64,000 bases of DNA, taken from the NCBI RefSeq assembly GCF_001264245.1, contig NZ_CP011339.1, forward strand, positions 5,270,001 through 5,334,000, read 5' to 3'. Source of the DNA: Microcystis panniformis FACHB-1757. Its GTDB lineage: Bacteria; Cyanobacteriota; Cyanobacteriia; Cyanobacteriales; Microcystaceae. The translations under genes and the position numbers were made by a program. This document shows positions 1 to 7,130 of the stretch, piece after piece. The notes below the pieces were generated by a model. It was given only the letters and a program-made list of their open reading frames with translations, ran no database searches and was not told where the DNA came from. Every line of letters begins with the position of its first letter. Positions within the stretch are counted from its first letter, which is position 1.

Positions 1-699
1 AAGCCGATTTTAGGCAGCGAATCGCCAAGGGACTTTTTTCGAGAATTTCTAAGGACCATTTAATCCCTTCCTGCTCTAATTCCTCCACCGGGACGACATG
101 GTTAACCAAACCCATTTCTAAAGCTTGTTGGGCGTTATACTGCCGACAGAGAAACCAAATCTCGCGAGCCTTTTTCTGACCGACCACCCGGGCCAGATAA
201 CTAGAGCCAAAACCGCCGTCAAAACTGCCCACTTTTGGACCGGTCTGGCCGAAAATGGCGTTATCCGCCGCTAAGGTTAAATCACAAACCAAGTGCAAAA
301 CATGACCGCCCCCGACCGCATAACCTGCCACCAGCGCGATAACTACCTTGGGGATGGAGCGAATTAATTTCTGTAAATCCAGCACATTGAGCCGGGGTAC
401 GCCATCATCGCCAATATAACCCGCCTGACCGCGCACCGTCTGATCGCCGCCGGAACAAAAAGCATATTTGCCATCGCTGTGGGGACCTGCACCCGTGAGC
501 AATACTACCCAATGCGGGCATCCTCGCGAGCATCACAGAAAGCGTCGTAAAGCTCAAAAACTGTTTTTGGACGGAAGGCATTACGCTTATGGGGGCGATT
601 TATAGTGATTTTGGCGATTCCCCCCCATTTATGGTAAAGAATATCCTCGTAGGTTTTGACGGATTGCCATTCAACGGTCATAGTCTCGGTTATCGGCAC
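1..699 (-). pseudogene. menB: menB, 1,4-dihydroxy-2-naphthoyl-CoA synthase, frameshifted and cut by window edge
   Basis: Crotonase-family enzyme of the phylloquinone (vitamin K1) pathway that closes the naphthoate ring from o-succinylbenzoyl-CoA. The first 64 codons (699 down to 505) give a typical MenB start including NRPHKRNAFRP. A stop follows at 505-507, but the next frame continues without a stop to base 1 with GAGPHSDGKYAFCSGGDQ, VVIALVAGYAVGGGHVLHLV and GQTGPKVGSFDGGFGSSYLA. One missing G in a G run (C run 508-510 on the plus strand) explains the break: restoring it joins RIG to VVLLTGAG. The C-terminus lies outside the window. MenB is needed for photosystem I quinone, so a sequencing error is as likely as true inactivation. 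Family assignment is very secure; functional state is not. Confidence 0.9.
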
Positions 700-817
700 A
701 GCTTTTTTACCTTACCCTATTTTGTCCCCCACTTTGAAGCCTGGAGCGCCAGAATAGGGGAATGGATAGTTGACCGAAAAGGTTTAAAGCTGATTCCCTT
801 CTTGATGTTTTCTGGGT

Positions 818-910
818 AAGTACCTAGGCAAAATTATTTACACATGACGATCATTGCCCCGTAAGGGTTTTAGCTCGATCGGGCAGGTAATTAATTTTGC
901 ATGACTACTT
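818..910. repeat. Family A miniature element, copy 1
   Basis: This 93-bp element has imperfect inverted ends (AAGTACCTAGGCAAAATTA against AAGTAGTCATGCAAAATTA on the other strand). An apparently identical copy lies at 6798-6890. It has no coding capacity and looks like a non-autonomous MITE. It sits just upstream of menB. Confidence 0.8.
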
Positions 911-923
911 ATTTATTCAAAAT

Positions 924-1073
924 AAGTAGCTGGTTATAATTAAATTTAAAATGGATTTGAGGTTCGATCCCCCCTGCCCCCCTTGATAAGGGGGGTGCCG
1001 ATCCCCCCTTAGTCCCCCCTTAATCCCCCCTTAATAAGGGGGGCATCTGAAAGTTTTTAATACCTACCTACTT
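924..1073. repeat. Family B miniature element, copy 1
   Basis: It has inverted ends AAGTAGCTGG and CTACCTACTT around a GGGGGG/CCCCCC-rich centre that can fold on itself. Related copies lie at 9219-9356 and 23897-24034, and a divergent one at 61849-61968. The shared parts are the termini, a GGTTCGATCCCCC segment and an AT-rich block. It is non-coding; the tRNA-like GGTTCGATCC stretch is not part of a tRNA. Confidence 0.75.
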
Positions 1074-1111
1074 ATATTGATCCTATTTGCTAACTTTAAA
1101 GAGGTAAAAAT

Positions 1112-1285
1112 ATGAGTACAAGTAATAAAACTAAGCTTGAATCATTAGAGTTTTATTTTGGATTAAAATATCCAATAACAATTTATCCTGATGATGACGG
1201 GGGATATGTATCGGAAATTAAAGACCTTCCGGGATGTTTCACTCAGGGAGAAACCATAGAGGAAACCTTAATCAGTAAACAGTAA
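1112..1285 (+). pseudogene. Truncated HicB-family antitoxin
   Basis: This 57-codon frame opens at an ATG 8 bases after a GAGG. It encodes a HicB-like N-terminal half: YPITIYPDDDGGYVSEIKDL followed by PGCFTQGETIEE. HicB folds normally need about 70 or more residues and usually a DNA-binding tail. Here the frame ends abruptly in LISKQ where it enters the sequence that leads each heptamer repeat (STRR) block. No HicA toxin is visible beside it. It is probably a relic antitoxin cut by repeat insertion; expression as an orphan antitoxin cannot be excluded. Confidence 0.6.
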
Positions 1286-1307
1286 TCATTGAACTGAAAA
1301 CTCACAT

Positions 1308-1381
1308 CTGATAACTGATAACTGATAACTGATAACTGATAACTGATAACTGATAACTGATAACTGATAACTGATAACTGA
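1308..1381. repeat. STRR heptamer block (CTGATAA)n, about 10 copies
   Basis: Perfect tandem CTGATAA heptamers are preceded by a leader (TGAACTGAAAACTCACAT) that recurs at other STRR blocks in the window. The block ends right at the 3' end of the glycosyltransferase gene. Confidence 0.9.
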
Positions 1382-1382
1382 A

Positions 1383-2333
1383 TTAAAGCCATTCGATTTC
1401 TTTAGCTTTTTCGGGTAGTTTAGCCGTGGCTTGTCCTTGGCTGCGGGACTGAAACCCAATTAAATCGAGGGGAGTAGCCAATAAATCTACTAAATCTGCT
1501 TTACCAAACAGTAACTTGAGAGTATTTTTTGGTAGCTCTTTTAATAACCAACGACCGAGAGTAAAAAATAACTCTTGATTGGTTAAAGGTCGCATCAATT
1601 CGACACCATACAATTCGTGAAGATAGCGATTCGAGCGCCCATAACGTTTTAATTGACTTCTTAAGTCTTCTAAGGTAGAACGATGACGATGGTAAATAAT
1701 TGCCTCTGGTGCGTAGGTTAATTGCCAGTCGGTTTGTTGTTGAATACGCCAACAGATATCGGCATCACCACCGGTAGTTAAATAAGGACGAAATAAACCA
1801 ACTTTTTGAAAAGCTTCTCGACGAATAGCGAGGTTAGCAGTTTGACCGTAGGGACAAAAAGAATGTTCTAAAAGAAATTTTGGTGACATAAAGTTACGAC
1901 GTTCTGCATACTTTTCCAAGCAAGTGGAACCAGTTAAGGCAGCAATTTCACCCACTACCAGACCGATGTTAGGATCACTAAAGGGTTGGATCAATTCTGT
2001 CAACCATTGCGGTGCGGGACGACAATCGGCATCGGTAAAGGCCAGAAAAGGATAACGAGCGCTTTTGATCCCTTTGTTGCGAGCAGCGTAGGAGCTTTGT
2101 ATCTGATTTTCGCTTAAAATGATCAGGTTCAGTCCCCGCTGTTCTTCTGCTGCCTTTCCTAATAATTCTGCCGTGCGATCGCTACTATTATTATCAACTA
2201 AAATATATTCAACTAATTGACGGGGATAGGTCTGTTTGGCTAAACAATCAATGAGAGGGGGTAGATCTTTCTCTCCGTTATAAATTGGCACGATCACGGA
2301 TACTTCGGGAAAGAACTGCAAGGTAGTTGACAT
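1383..2333 (-). CDS. Family 2 glycosyltransferase
   Basis: This 316-residue GT-A fold glycosyltransferase probably transfers a sugar from a nucleotide sugar during polysaccharide or glycolipid synthesis at the cytoplasmic face of the membrane. The N-terminus has the GT2 opening SVIVPIYNGEKDLPPLIDCL (residues about 12-31). The acidic metal-binding motif is in FTDADCRPAPQW (about 99-110), and the later GGDADICWRI matches the ED/catalytic-base region. There is no membrane segment. The stop codon lies next to an STRR block, so the 3' end directly meets repeat DNA. It is divergent from the acyltransferase gene at 2438; the roughly 100-bp gap must hold both promoters. Donor and acceptor cannot be told from sequence. 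Confidence 0.88.
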   Translation of the reverse strand: MSTTLQFFPEVSVIVPIYNGEKDLPPLIDCLAKQTYPRQLVEYILVDNNSSDRTAELLGKAAEEQRGLNLIILSENQIQSSYAARNKGIKSARYPFLAFTDADCRPAPQWLTELIQPFSDPNIGLVVGEIAALTGSTCLEKYAERRNFMSPKFLLEHSFCPYGQTANLAIRREAFQKVGLFRPYLTTGGDADICWRIQQQTDWQLTYAPEAIIYHRHRSTLEDLRSQLKRYGRSNRYLHELYGVELMRPLTNQELFFTLGRWLLKELPKNTLKLLFGKADLVDLLATPLDLIGFQSRSQGQATAKLPEKAKEIEWL

Positions 2334-2437
2334 CGTTGGAGTCCAATAAACGGGGGACGGTTGAACTATTCGCTACAATACTACTATAATCAATAGCAAC
2401 AAAAAGCAAGTCTATCGTCAATTATTTTAGACCAACG

Positions 2438-3055
2438 ATGAAAAGTTTCTTCCGAAAATTATTTTTCTATGTGGGTATTCTTTGGCTCTCACCCTTAATC
2501 ATTGCTTTTCAGGTAGCTAACAATCGAGAACTTATCTTAGGTGATGTGCGGCGTTGGGTAGAGTTATTAGGCCGGGAAAAAAGAGCAGATTGGTTACAAT
2601 TGTTAGCTCTGTGTCTGGAGGCAAAAGAATTTAGAAATTTATATTATTGTCGTCTTTTTCAAGGTGGTTCATTCAGCCGTTTTTTTATGTATATTCTTAG
2701 GTTTTTCTATCGAGAAAGTTCCTATTTATTTCTAGATTCTTCCTGTTCGATTGGCAAAGGATTATTTATTCAACACGGTTTTAGTACGATTGTTATGGCG
2801 GATTTGGGCGATAACTGTTGGATTAATCAACAGGTAACAATTGGCTATAAAGATAAAAGCGGTCGCCCCAAAATTGGCAATAATGTCAGGATTACCGCCG
2901 GTGCTAAAGTCTTGGGAAACATTACCATCGGCGATAATGTCACCGTGGGCGCAAATTCAGTGGTAGTCAAAGATGTTCCACCTAATTGTGTGGTGGTGGG
3001 TATTCCCGCTCGTATTATTAAACGGGACGGCGTTACAGTAGATGAAAAATTATAA
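2438..3055 (+). CDS. Hexapeptide-repeat (left-handed beta-helix) acyltransferase, CysE-like fold
   Basis: This protein has 205 residues. The N-terminal ~95 residues are hydrophobic or aromatic-rich (a possible membrane segment at 7-27) and do not match the serine acetyltransferase N-domain. From about residue 100 the chain shows hexapeptide repeats: CSIGKGLFIQHGFSTIVMA, IGNNVRITAGAKVLGNITIG and DNVTVGANSVVVKDV, ending in the typical VVVGIPARIIK. That C-terminus resembles serine O-acetyltransferases and polysaccharide acetyltransferases. Beside a glycosyltransferase, acetylation of a surface glycan is the more attractive guess, but the substrate is unknown. The 3' end overlaps the convergent ispD by 6 bp. 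Confidence 0.82.
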   Translation: MKSFFRKLFFYVGILWLSPLIIAFQVANNRELILGDVRRWVELLGREKRADWLQLLALCLEAKEFRNLYYCRLFQGGSFSRFFMYILRFFYRESSYLFLDSSCSIGKGLFIQHGFSTIVMADLGDNCWINQQVTIGYKDKSGRPKIGNNVRITAGAKVLGNITIGDNVTVGANSVVVKDVPPNCVVVGIPARIIKRDGVTVDEKL

Positions 3056-3730
3056 ACGTTGACTTAAAATATATTCGGCAATTGCCAGATCTCCGGGGGT
3101 AGTAATTTTTAAGTTAGTTTCTTCACCGACGACAATTTTGACGGGAAAACCACATTTTTCTAATAAGGCGGCATCGTCGGTGACTTCCCAATCTAATTTT
3201 CGCCCCTGTTCATGACATTCTTTTAATAATTTTACCTGAAAACCCTGGGGCGTTTGGGCCGCCCACAACTGCGAGCGATCCGGTGTATCCTCAATCCAGC
3301 CCTTGCTATCGACAATTTTAATCGTATCTTTCACCGGAATCGCCGCAATGAAACCCTGACAAGTGGCTAAAGCGGCGGCACAGCGATCGAATAATTCGGG
3401 AGTGGCTAAACAGCGCGCCCCATCGTGAATTAAAACCGTCTCAGCCCCCTCTGGTAGGGCTTGTAAGCCATTGTAAACCGATTTTTGTCTGGTTTCACCT
3501 CCTTGGATGATTTGCACGGGTTTAAGGGCATTTATAGGGGTGATAATTGTTCGGATCTCCTCAAAGTCTTCCGGTTGTGCCATGATGCCAATCCAGATAA
3601 TTGCCCTCGATTCCATGGCAGCCAGCAAAGTCCAAGCCAGGAGAGGTTTTCCGTGCAGGGTGAGCAGTAACTTATTGCGATCGCTGCCCATCCGTTTACC
3701 CATTCCCGCTGCTGGAATTAACAAATACAT
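3050..3730 (-). CDS. ispD: 2-C-methyl-D-erythritol 4-phosphate cytidylyltransferase
   Basis: This enzyme of the MEP isoprenoid pathway makes CDP-ME from MEP and CTP, feeding carotenoid, chlorophyll-tail and quinone synthesis. The 226-residue length is standard. The N-terminal nucleotide-binding signature LIPAAGMGKRMGSDRNKLLL is complete, followed by VLIHDGARCLATPELFDR (usual DGARP, here Cys in place of Pro) and the C-terminal NLKITTPGDLAIAE typical of IspD. It overlaps the convergent acyltransferase gene by 6 bp, so transcription of the two may interfere. Confidence 0.96.
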   Translation of the reverse strand: MYLLIPAAGMGKRMGSDRNKLLLTLHGKPLLAWTLLAAMESRAIIWIGIMAQPEDFEEIRTIITPINALKPVQIIQGGETRQKSVYNGLQALPEGAETVLIHDGARCLATPELFDRCAAALATCQGFIAAIPVKDTIKIVDSKGWIEDTPDRSQLWAAQTPQGFQVKLLKECHEQGRKLDWEVTDDAALLEKCGFPVKIVVGEETNLKITTPGDLAIAEYILSQRL

Positions 3731-3873
3731 ATTTTTTTCAGGTAAAAAGTTAACAAGAGTCAGGAAAGAGAATTCAGTGGACAGGAGTGGGGAGCTTTTT
3801 GCCTCTTATTTGTAAACAGTAATCACTGTCCGGCTGATGGTTAATCGCTTAAATAACCCAAAAACTATGCCTC

Positions 3874-4272
3874 TTAAGAGAATAAATCGAGGGGAAAGTG
3901 ACCATAAGTACCGACTAATTGATCATTTTCTGACTGACAAGAAACCAGGACACCGCGATAGGTTCCCGTATAGGAATCGAGATAGGAAGCTTGTCTTTGG
4001 GTATTGTATTTAATATACACCGCTCCCTGTTCTGGGTGGTCTTCTGGGAGACTATTAGGTAAGGGGTATCCCAGGGCTTGTAGATAACTTTTCAGGGCTT
4101 TAAATCCCTCTTCATTGTTATCGGCACAGATACCTAAATTAATTGATTCCGAACCTTGGTTAACTAATAAAATTGCCTGTCTTAGAGCTTCTTCTTCTTC
4201 GGGGGATTGGGCAATTTTTAGTTGAATACATCCATATTCTTTTAGGAGTTTCAAGGCTTCTTCCATAGACAT
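3874..4272 (-). CDS. DUF1824-type conserved cyanobacterial protein
   Basis: This 132-residue soluble protein has no signal peptide or membrane segment. The composition, with the segment YIKYNTQRQASYLDSYTGTY followed by RGVLVSCQSE, fits DUF1824, a cyanobacteria-restricted family of unknown function. The start ATG was chosen because the helical opening MSMEEALKLLKEYGC follows it; a second ATG two codons later is equally possible. It stands alone between ispD and the next minus-strand gene. No function can be given. Confidence 0.75.
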   Translation of the reverse strand: MSMEEALKLLKEYGCIQLKIAQSPEEEEALRQAILLVNQGSESINLGICADNNEEGFKALKSYLQALGYPLPNSLPEDHPEQGAVYIKYNTQRQASYLDSYTGTYRGVLVSCQSENDQLVGTYGHFPLDLFS

Positions 4273-4343
4273 GAGCGGTTAGATAGGTGGGGCTAAAGAT
4301 AAAAAATAAACTGTTGCTGCTGTCCTTACCGACAAATTCCCAA

Positions 4344-4380
4344 GAAAAAAAGCCCTAAATCATTGGGGTTTAGAGATAGG
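4344..4380 (-). terminator. Possible Rho-independent terminator
   Basis: Read on the minus strand, a CTAAA/TTTAG stem around an A/C-rich loop is followed by GGC and seven T. It lies downstream of the gene at 4509-5186. The stem is short, so the call is weak. Confidence 0.35.
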
Positions 4381-4468
4381 AAAATTTTGCATTGGTCTTA
4401 TCATATCAGGTTGGGGACAGGAAAATTTATCGGGGTTGTTCGATCGCTCTGGGTTGTGCGGGCATTTC

Positions 4469-4576
4469 ACACTAAATCCGGTTATTAAAGAATGATTATT
4501 TATTCCCCCTATTGCCCATTGCCTATTGCATGAGTGCCTGTCCTCATAAGTAGCCTATGCTCAACGGATTTAGTAT
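4469..4576. repeat. Family C miniature element, overlapping a gene 3' end
   Basis: It has inverted ends ACTAAATCCG and CGGATTTAGT about 108 bp apart. Close relatives are at 56847-56955, with half copies near 57947 and 40651. The inner part (GGCACTCATGCAA on the other strand, plus GGGGGAATAAATAATC) is shared between copies. It provides the last ~22 codons of the gene at 4509-5186. Confidence 0.75.
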
Positions 4577-5186
4577 CACTCACTGCGTTTTGACAGCCAA
4601 AGTAAGCACCTATAATAATTCCAGCACCAAAACCGATCGCTAGGTAAGGCAAAATTATACTGAGGGGAAAAGAGGAGTGTCTCCGATGAGATAGGGAAAA
4701 TCGCTCACCAGTGGCCACAATATTCTCAGCAGCTTCAGTGAACTCCTCCGGTTTCTCTAGGGCTTTTTCTTCGGTTGTTTCAGAGTCTTCCAAAGCTTCT
4801 GGGGCATCTTCTCGGTCATTTTCGGCGATTTCTGCGGTTATTATCGGCAAAGAGTTTAATTTGGTGACACGATTGACGATTAAATCATCTTGACTCAGGG
4901 TTATCGATTCTTCCCAAGCGGGGATATCGGATGCCTCGGTCATACCGTAAACGATCACTTGTTCTAATCCATCGATGCCCAAGCTTTTGATTTCTGCCGA
5001 CAAAAAAGGTAATAACTTGTGTTGATTAGGTATATTTTTGGATTGAACTTTTAGAGTCAGGGCATTTTCTTGCGGGGTGGCTTCAACAACCTCTATTTTT
5101 CTGGTTAAGAGACTTTGGTTAAGTAGAGCAATAATAGCGGCTGGATCCTGGAGTTTAGCGGCATGGATAAGTTGTGCCTGATTCAT
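4509..5186 (-). CDS. Unknown single-pass membrane protein with repeat-derived C-terminus
   Basis: This 225-residue protein is not a family I can name. Residues 1-95 form an alpha/beta N-domain (MNQAQLIHAAKLQDPAAIIA onward) found in cyanobacterial hypothetical proteins. Residues about 115-155 are acidic and low in complexity (many Glu and Ala). Residues about 173-197 are one hydrophobic helix (SIILPYLAIGFGAGIIIGAY), probably a membrane anchor. The tail SDTKSVEHRLLMRTGTHAIG falls inside a family C miniature element, so the native stop has been replaced. Function unknown; the N-domain is probably cytoplasmic. Confidence 0.7.
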   Translation of the reverse strand: MNQAQLIHAAKLQDPAAIIALLNQSLLTRKIEVVEATPQENALTLKVQSKNIPNQHKLLPFLSAEIKSLGIDGLEQVIVYGMTEASDIPAWEESITLSQDDLIVNRVTKLNSLPIITAEIAENDREDAPEALEDSETTEEKALEKPEEFTEAAENIVATGERFSLSHRRHSSFPLSIILPYLAIGFGAGIIIGAYFGCQNAVSDTKSVEHRLLMRTGTHAIGNGQ

Positions 5187-5214
5187 GGCCTTGAGGGACT
5201 AGGGAGGGTATATT

Positions 5215-5339
5215 ATACTAAATCCTGTGGAAAATGTATAGGAAAGTGGGTGAGTGCCGGAGCAGGGGGAAACCATCCATAACTGGGTTTTTAAAGTTGA
5301 ATTGGGACTTAATCATGCTATTAAAAACCGATTTGGTAT
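5215..5339. repeat. Degenerate family C-like element
   Basis: ATACTAAATCC at the left and GATTTGGTAT at the right give imperfect inverted ends 125 bp apart. The interior does not clearly match other copies, so this may be a decayed relative. Confidence 0.35.
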
Positions 5340-5369
5340 CGGTCTGTCCATCCCTGCCCCCGGTGCCAC

Positions 5370-6260
5370 TTAAATTTCCGCCACGGCTCTTTCGATTAAA
5401 CGACGAGCCAGGGTTTGAATACCGGTATGTTCATAGTAATTGGTGGTCATATCGAGGAATGCCCCAACATATACCAATTTATCGGCAGAAAAGTCGATAA
5501 ATCCCTGAATTTTGCTCAATAATCCCTGCTGGCTCAAACTGCGCTGGCTGACAAAACTACTCATCCAACCTTTAGTGGAGTCGAAACTTTGACCGATAAA
5601 GTCTAATTTTCTGGCAGTATTTCCCCCCGGAATCAATTCTTTAATACTGCCGAAAGTGGAGTTAGATTCTAATTCTTCCGGGGTGAGAATGCTGAGGCCC
5701 GATTCCACTTTGCGGATAAAACTGCCCCCCAGGGGAATTAAACCATCCAAACAAACTAACGCCGCCATCCGCATCAGGGATTCGCCGCTATAATCTCCCA
5801 GAGAAGCGACGAAATCATCGATACTATCGCCCGGAATGCCATTGATTTGACAAAAAGCGACTAATTCGGTCACTAATTTCAAGGTTAGATCGATGGTTTG
5901 CGCTTTTTCGGGGGCAGGGGTTAATTTTTCGATTAAACCGCCCATGAGGGGAATTTTACCACCGACGGCATTAGCAAGAGAGGCGGCGGCTAGGGCATTA
6001 TCGGCGCTGTCGATGGTTTGGTAGAGCCAGAGCGCCCGTTGATAGCCCTGGGATTTATCATTAAACAACCAAACGGCTCGATCGCCAATCTGTTGGATCA
6101 TGCTTTCGTCGGTTTCGCCGGTGACTTTGATAATCGTATTTTTAAACCCGACTAGGTTATCCCACTGTCCCGGCACGACATAATCAAGGGTTTTGAGAAC
6201 TTTGACGGTGAGATTATTCGTCGGTAATTCGTCCACCAGTTCAAAAATTGGCTTACTCAC
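5370..6260 (-). CDS. Conserved hypothetical protein (296 aa)
   Basis: I do not recognise this family. It is soluble-looking, mostly alpha-helical, with no signal peptide: MSKPIFELVDELPTNNLTVK, then KTLDYVVPGQWDNLVGFKNT, then helical segments rich in Ala and Leu. Two glycine-containing hydrophobic stretches (AVGGKIPLMGGLIEKL and LDGLIPLGGSFIRKVESGL) have similar wording and may mark an internal duplication. The start ATG follows a lipoprotein gene by only 10 bp, so the two are likely co-transcribed. No catalytic motif is visible. Confidence 0.75.
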   Translation of the reverse strand: MSKPIFELVDELPTNNLTVKVLKTLDYVVPGQWDNLVGFKNTIIKVTGETDESMIQQIGDRAVWLFNDKSQGYQRALWLYQTIDSADNALAAASLANAVGGKIPLMGGLIEKLTPAPEKAQTIDLTLKLVTELVAFCQINGIPGDSIDDFVASLGDYSGESLMRMAALVCLDGLIPLGGSFIRKVESGLSILTPEELESNSTFGSIKELIPGGNTARKLDFIGQSFDSTKGWMSSFVSQRSLSQQGLLSKIQGFIDFSADKLVYVGAFLDMTTNYYEHTGIQTLARRLIERAVAEI

Positions 6261-6270
6261 GGATGTCTCC

Positions 6271-6774
6271 TTACTTTAACTTTGCTAGACCATCTAAATC
6301 GAACTTAGCTAACCAAGCTTGGCGATCGCTGGAAGAAAAATCTGGCTCCCGCGATAAAACCTTGACTTGATAGCGATTATTGACTAAAACGGCGCTGGCG
6401 GTTGCACCCTGTTCCACAGAGGGAAAACCTTTAATTGTGGTTTGACTGTCTTGGAATTTATTGGCCGCCGCGGGATTATTGCTGATGTCAGATATGGCTA
6501 ACATAGCCAGAACTTTGCCATCTTGCTTCAGTTTTGCCTCAGCAAAGCCTTTTTTCTCCTGGGTATAGACGCGCTCGTATCCTCCCCCAGAAGGCGGGAA
6601 AAACCGATTAAAACTGCCGCCAGAGGTGGATTCTTTCACCACTGCCGCCGCCCCGCGAGCGGTACTTTCTTGTTGCGCTTGGTCAAATTGTGAGGGAGCT
6701 TTAGCACAGGAAGTTACTAGCAAAAGTACCGCCAATACCCCTGCTATCAAGATTTTGCCAAATCGAAAGTTCAT
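6271..6774 (-). CDS. Putative lipoprotein
   Basis: This 167-residue protein starts with a Lys/Arg-containing N-region, a hydrophobic core (ILIAGVLAVLLLV) and the lipobox LVTSC at about residues 19-23. Lipid modification of that Cys and export are therefore predicted. The mature part (about 145 residues) contains FNRFFPPSGGGYERVYTQEK and LAMLAISDISNNPAAANKF and resembles cyanobacterial lipoproteins of unknown role. It is the first gene of a probable two-gene unit with the 296-residue protein downstream. Upstream lies a family A miniature element, which may have replaced or displaced its promoter. Confidence 0.82.
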   Translation of the reverse strand: MNFRFGKILIAGVLAVLLLVTSCAKAPSQFDQAQQESTARGAAAVVKESTSGGSFNRFFPPSGGGYERVYTQEKKGFAEAKLKQDGKVLAMLAISDISNNPAAANKFQDSQTTIKGFPSVEQGATASAVLVNNRYQVKVLSREPDFSSSDRQAWLAKFDLDGLAKLK

Positions 6775-6797
6775 AGTTATCTTAATTAAAACTTACT

Positions 6798-6890
6798 AAG
6801 TACCTAGGCAAAATTATTTACACATGACGATCATTGCCCCGTAAGGGTTTTAGCTCGATCGGGCAGGTAATTAATTTTGCATGACTACTT
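6798..6890. repeat. Family A miniature element, copy 2
   Basis: This copy matches 818-910 in sequence and orientation over all 93 bp. It lies upstream of the lipoprotein gene. Apparent identity of two copies 6 kb apart points to recent spread. The rest of the gap to chlD (6891-7065) shows no gene. Confidence 0.8.
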
Positions 6891-7065
6891 AATGTTTGTT
6901 TGTAGTATATCTCTCGCTTATTGCTGATTATTGTTAAGTTTTTCTAGATTCTCTCACACCAGACCGAAAAAAAACAGAAAATCAGCAAAATTCGAGTCAA
7001 TAACGAAGGCAGGAGGCAGTCCCGATGAAAAAATTTTCACCCCCACAGATGAAAGAGGTTTCCTT

Positions 7066-7130
7066 CCCTACACCCTACACCCCACACCCCACACCCTGCC
7101 CCCAGGAAAACCTTTTTCGGCAAACCCCAG
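7066..7130. repeat. Partial family D repeat directly behind chlD
   Basis: This is a CCCTACACCCTACACCCCAC-type purine/pyrimidine-skewed tract plus CCTTTTTCGGCAAACCCC, one end of the family D element (full copies at 44645, 56626 and 58087). It abuts the chlD stop codon. Confidence 0.65.

Noticed and set aside
954..990. tRNA T-arm-like GGTTCGATCCCCC
   Set aside because: Part of the family B element, repeated at three loci, with no cloverleaf or CCA-end context.
5234..5500. 88-codon plus-strand ORF
   Set aside because: Antisense to the 296-residue gene at one end and repeat-like at the other; no credible domain.
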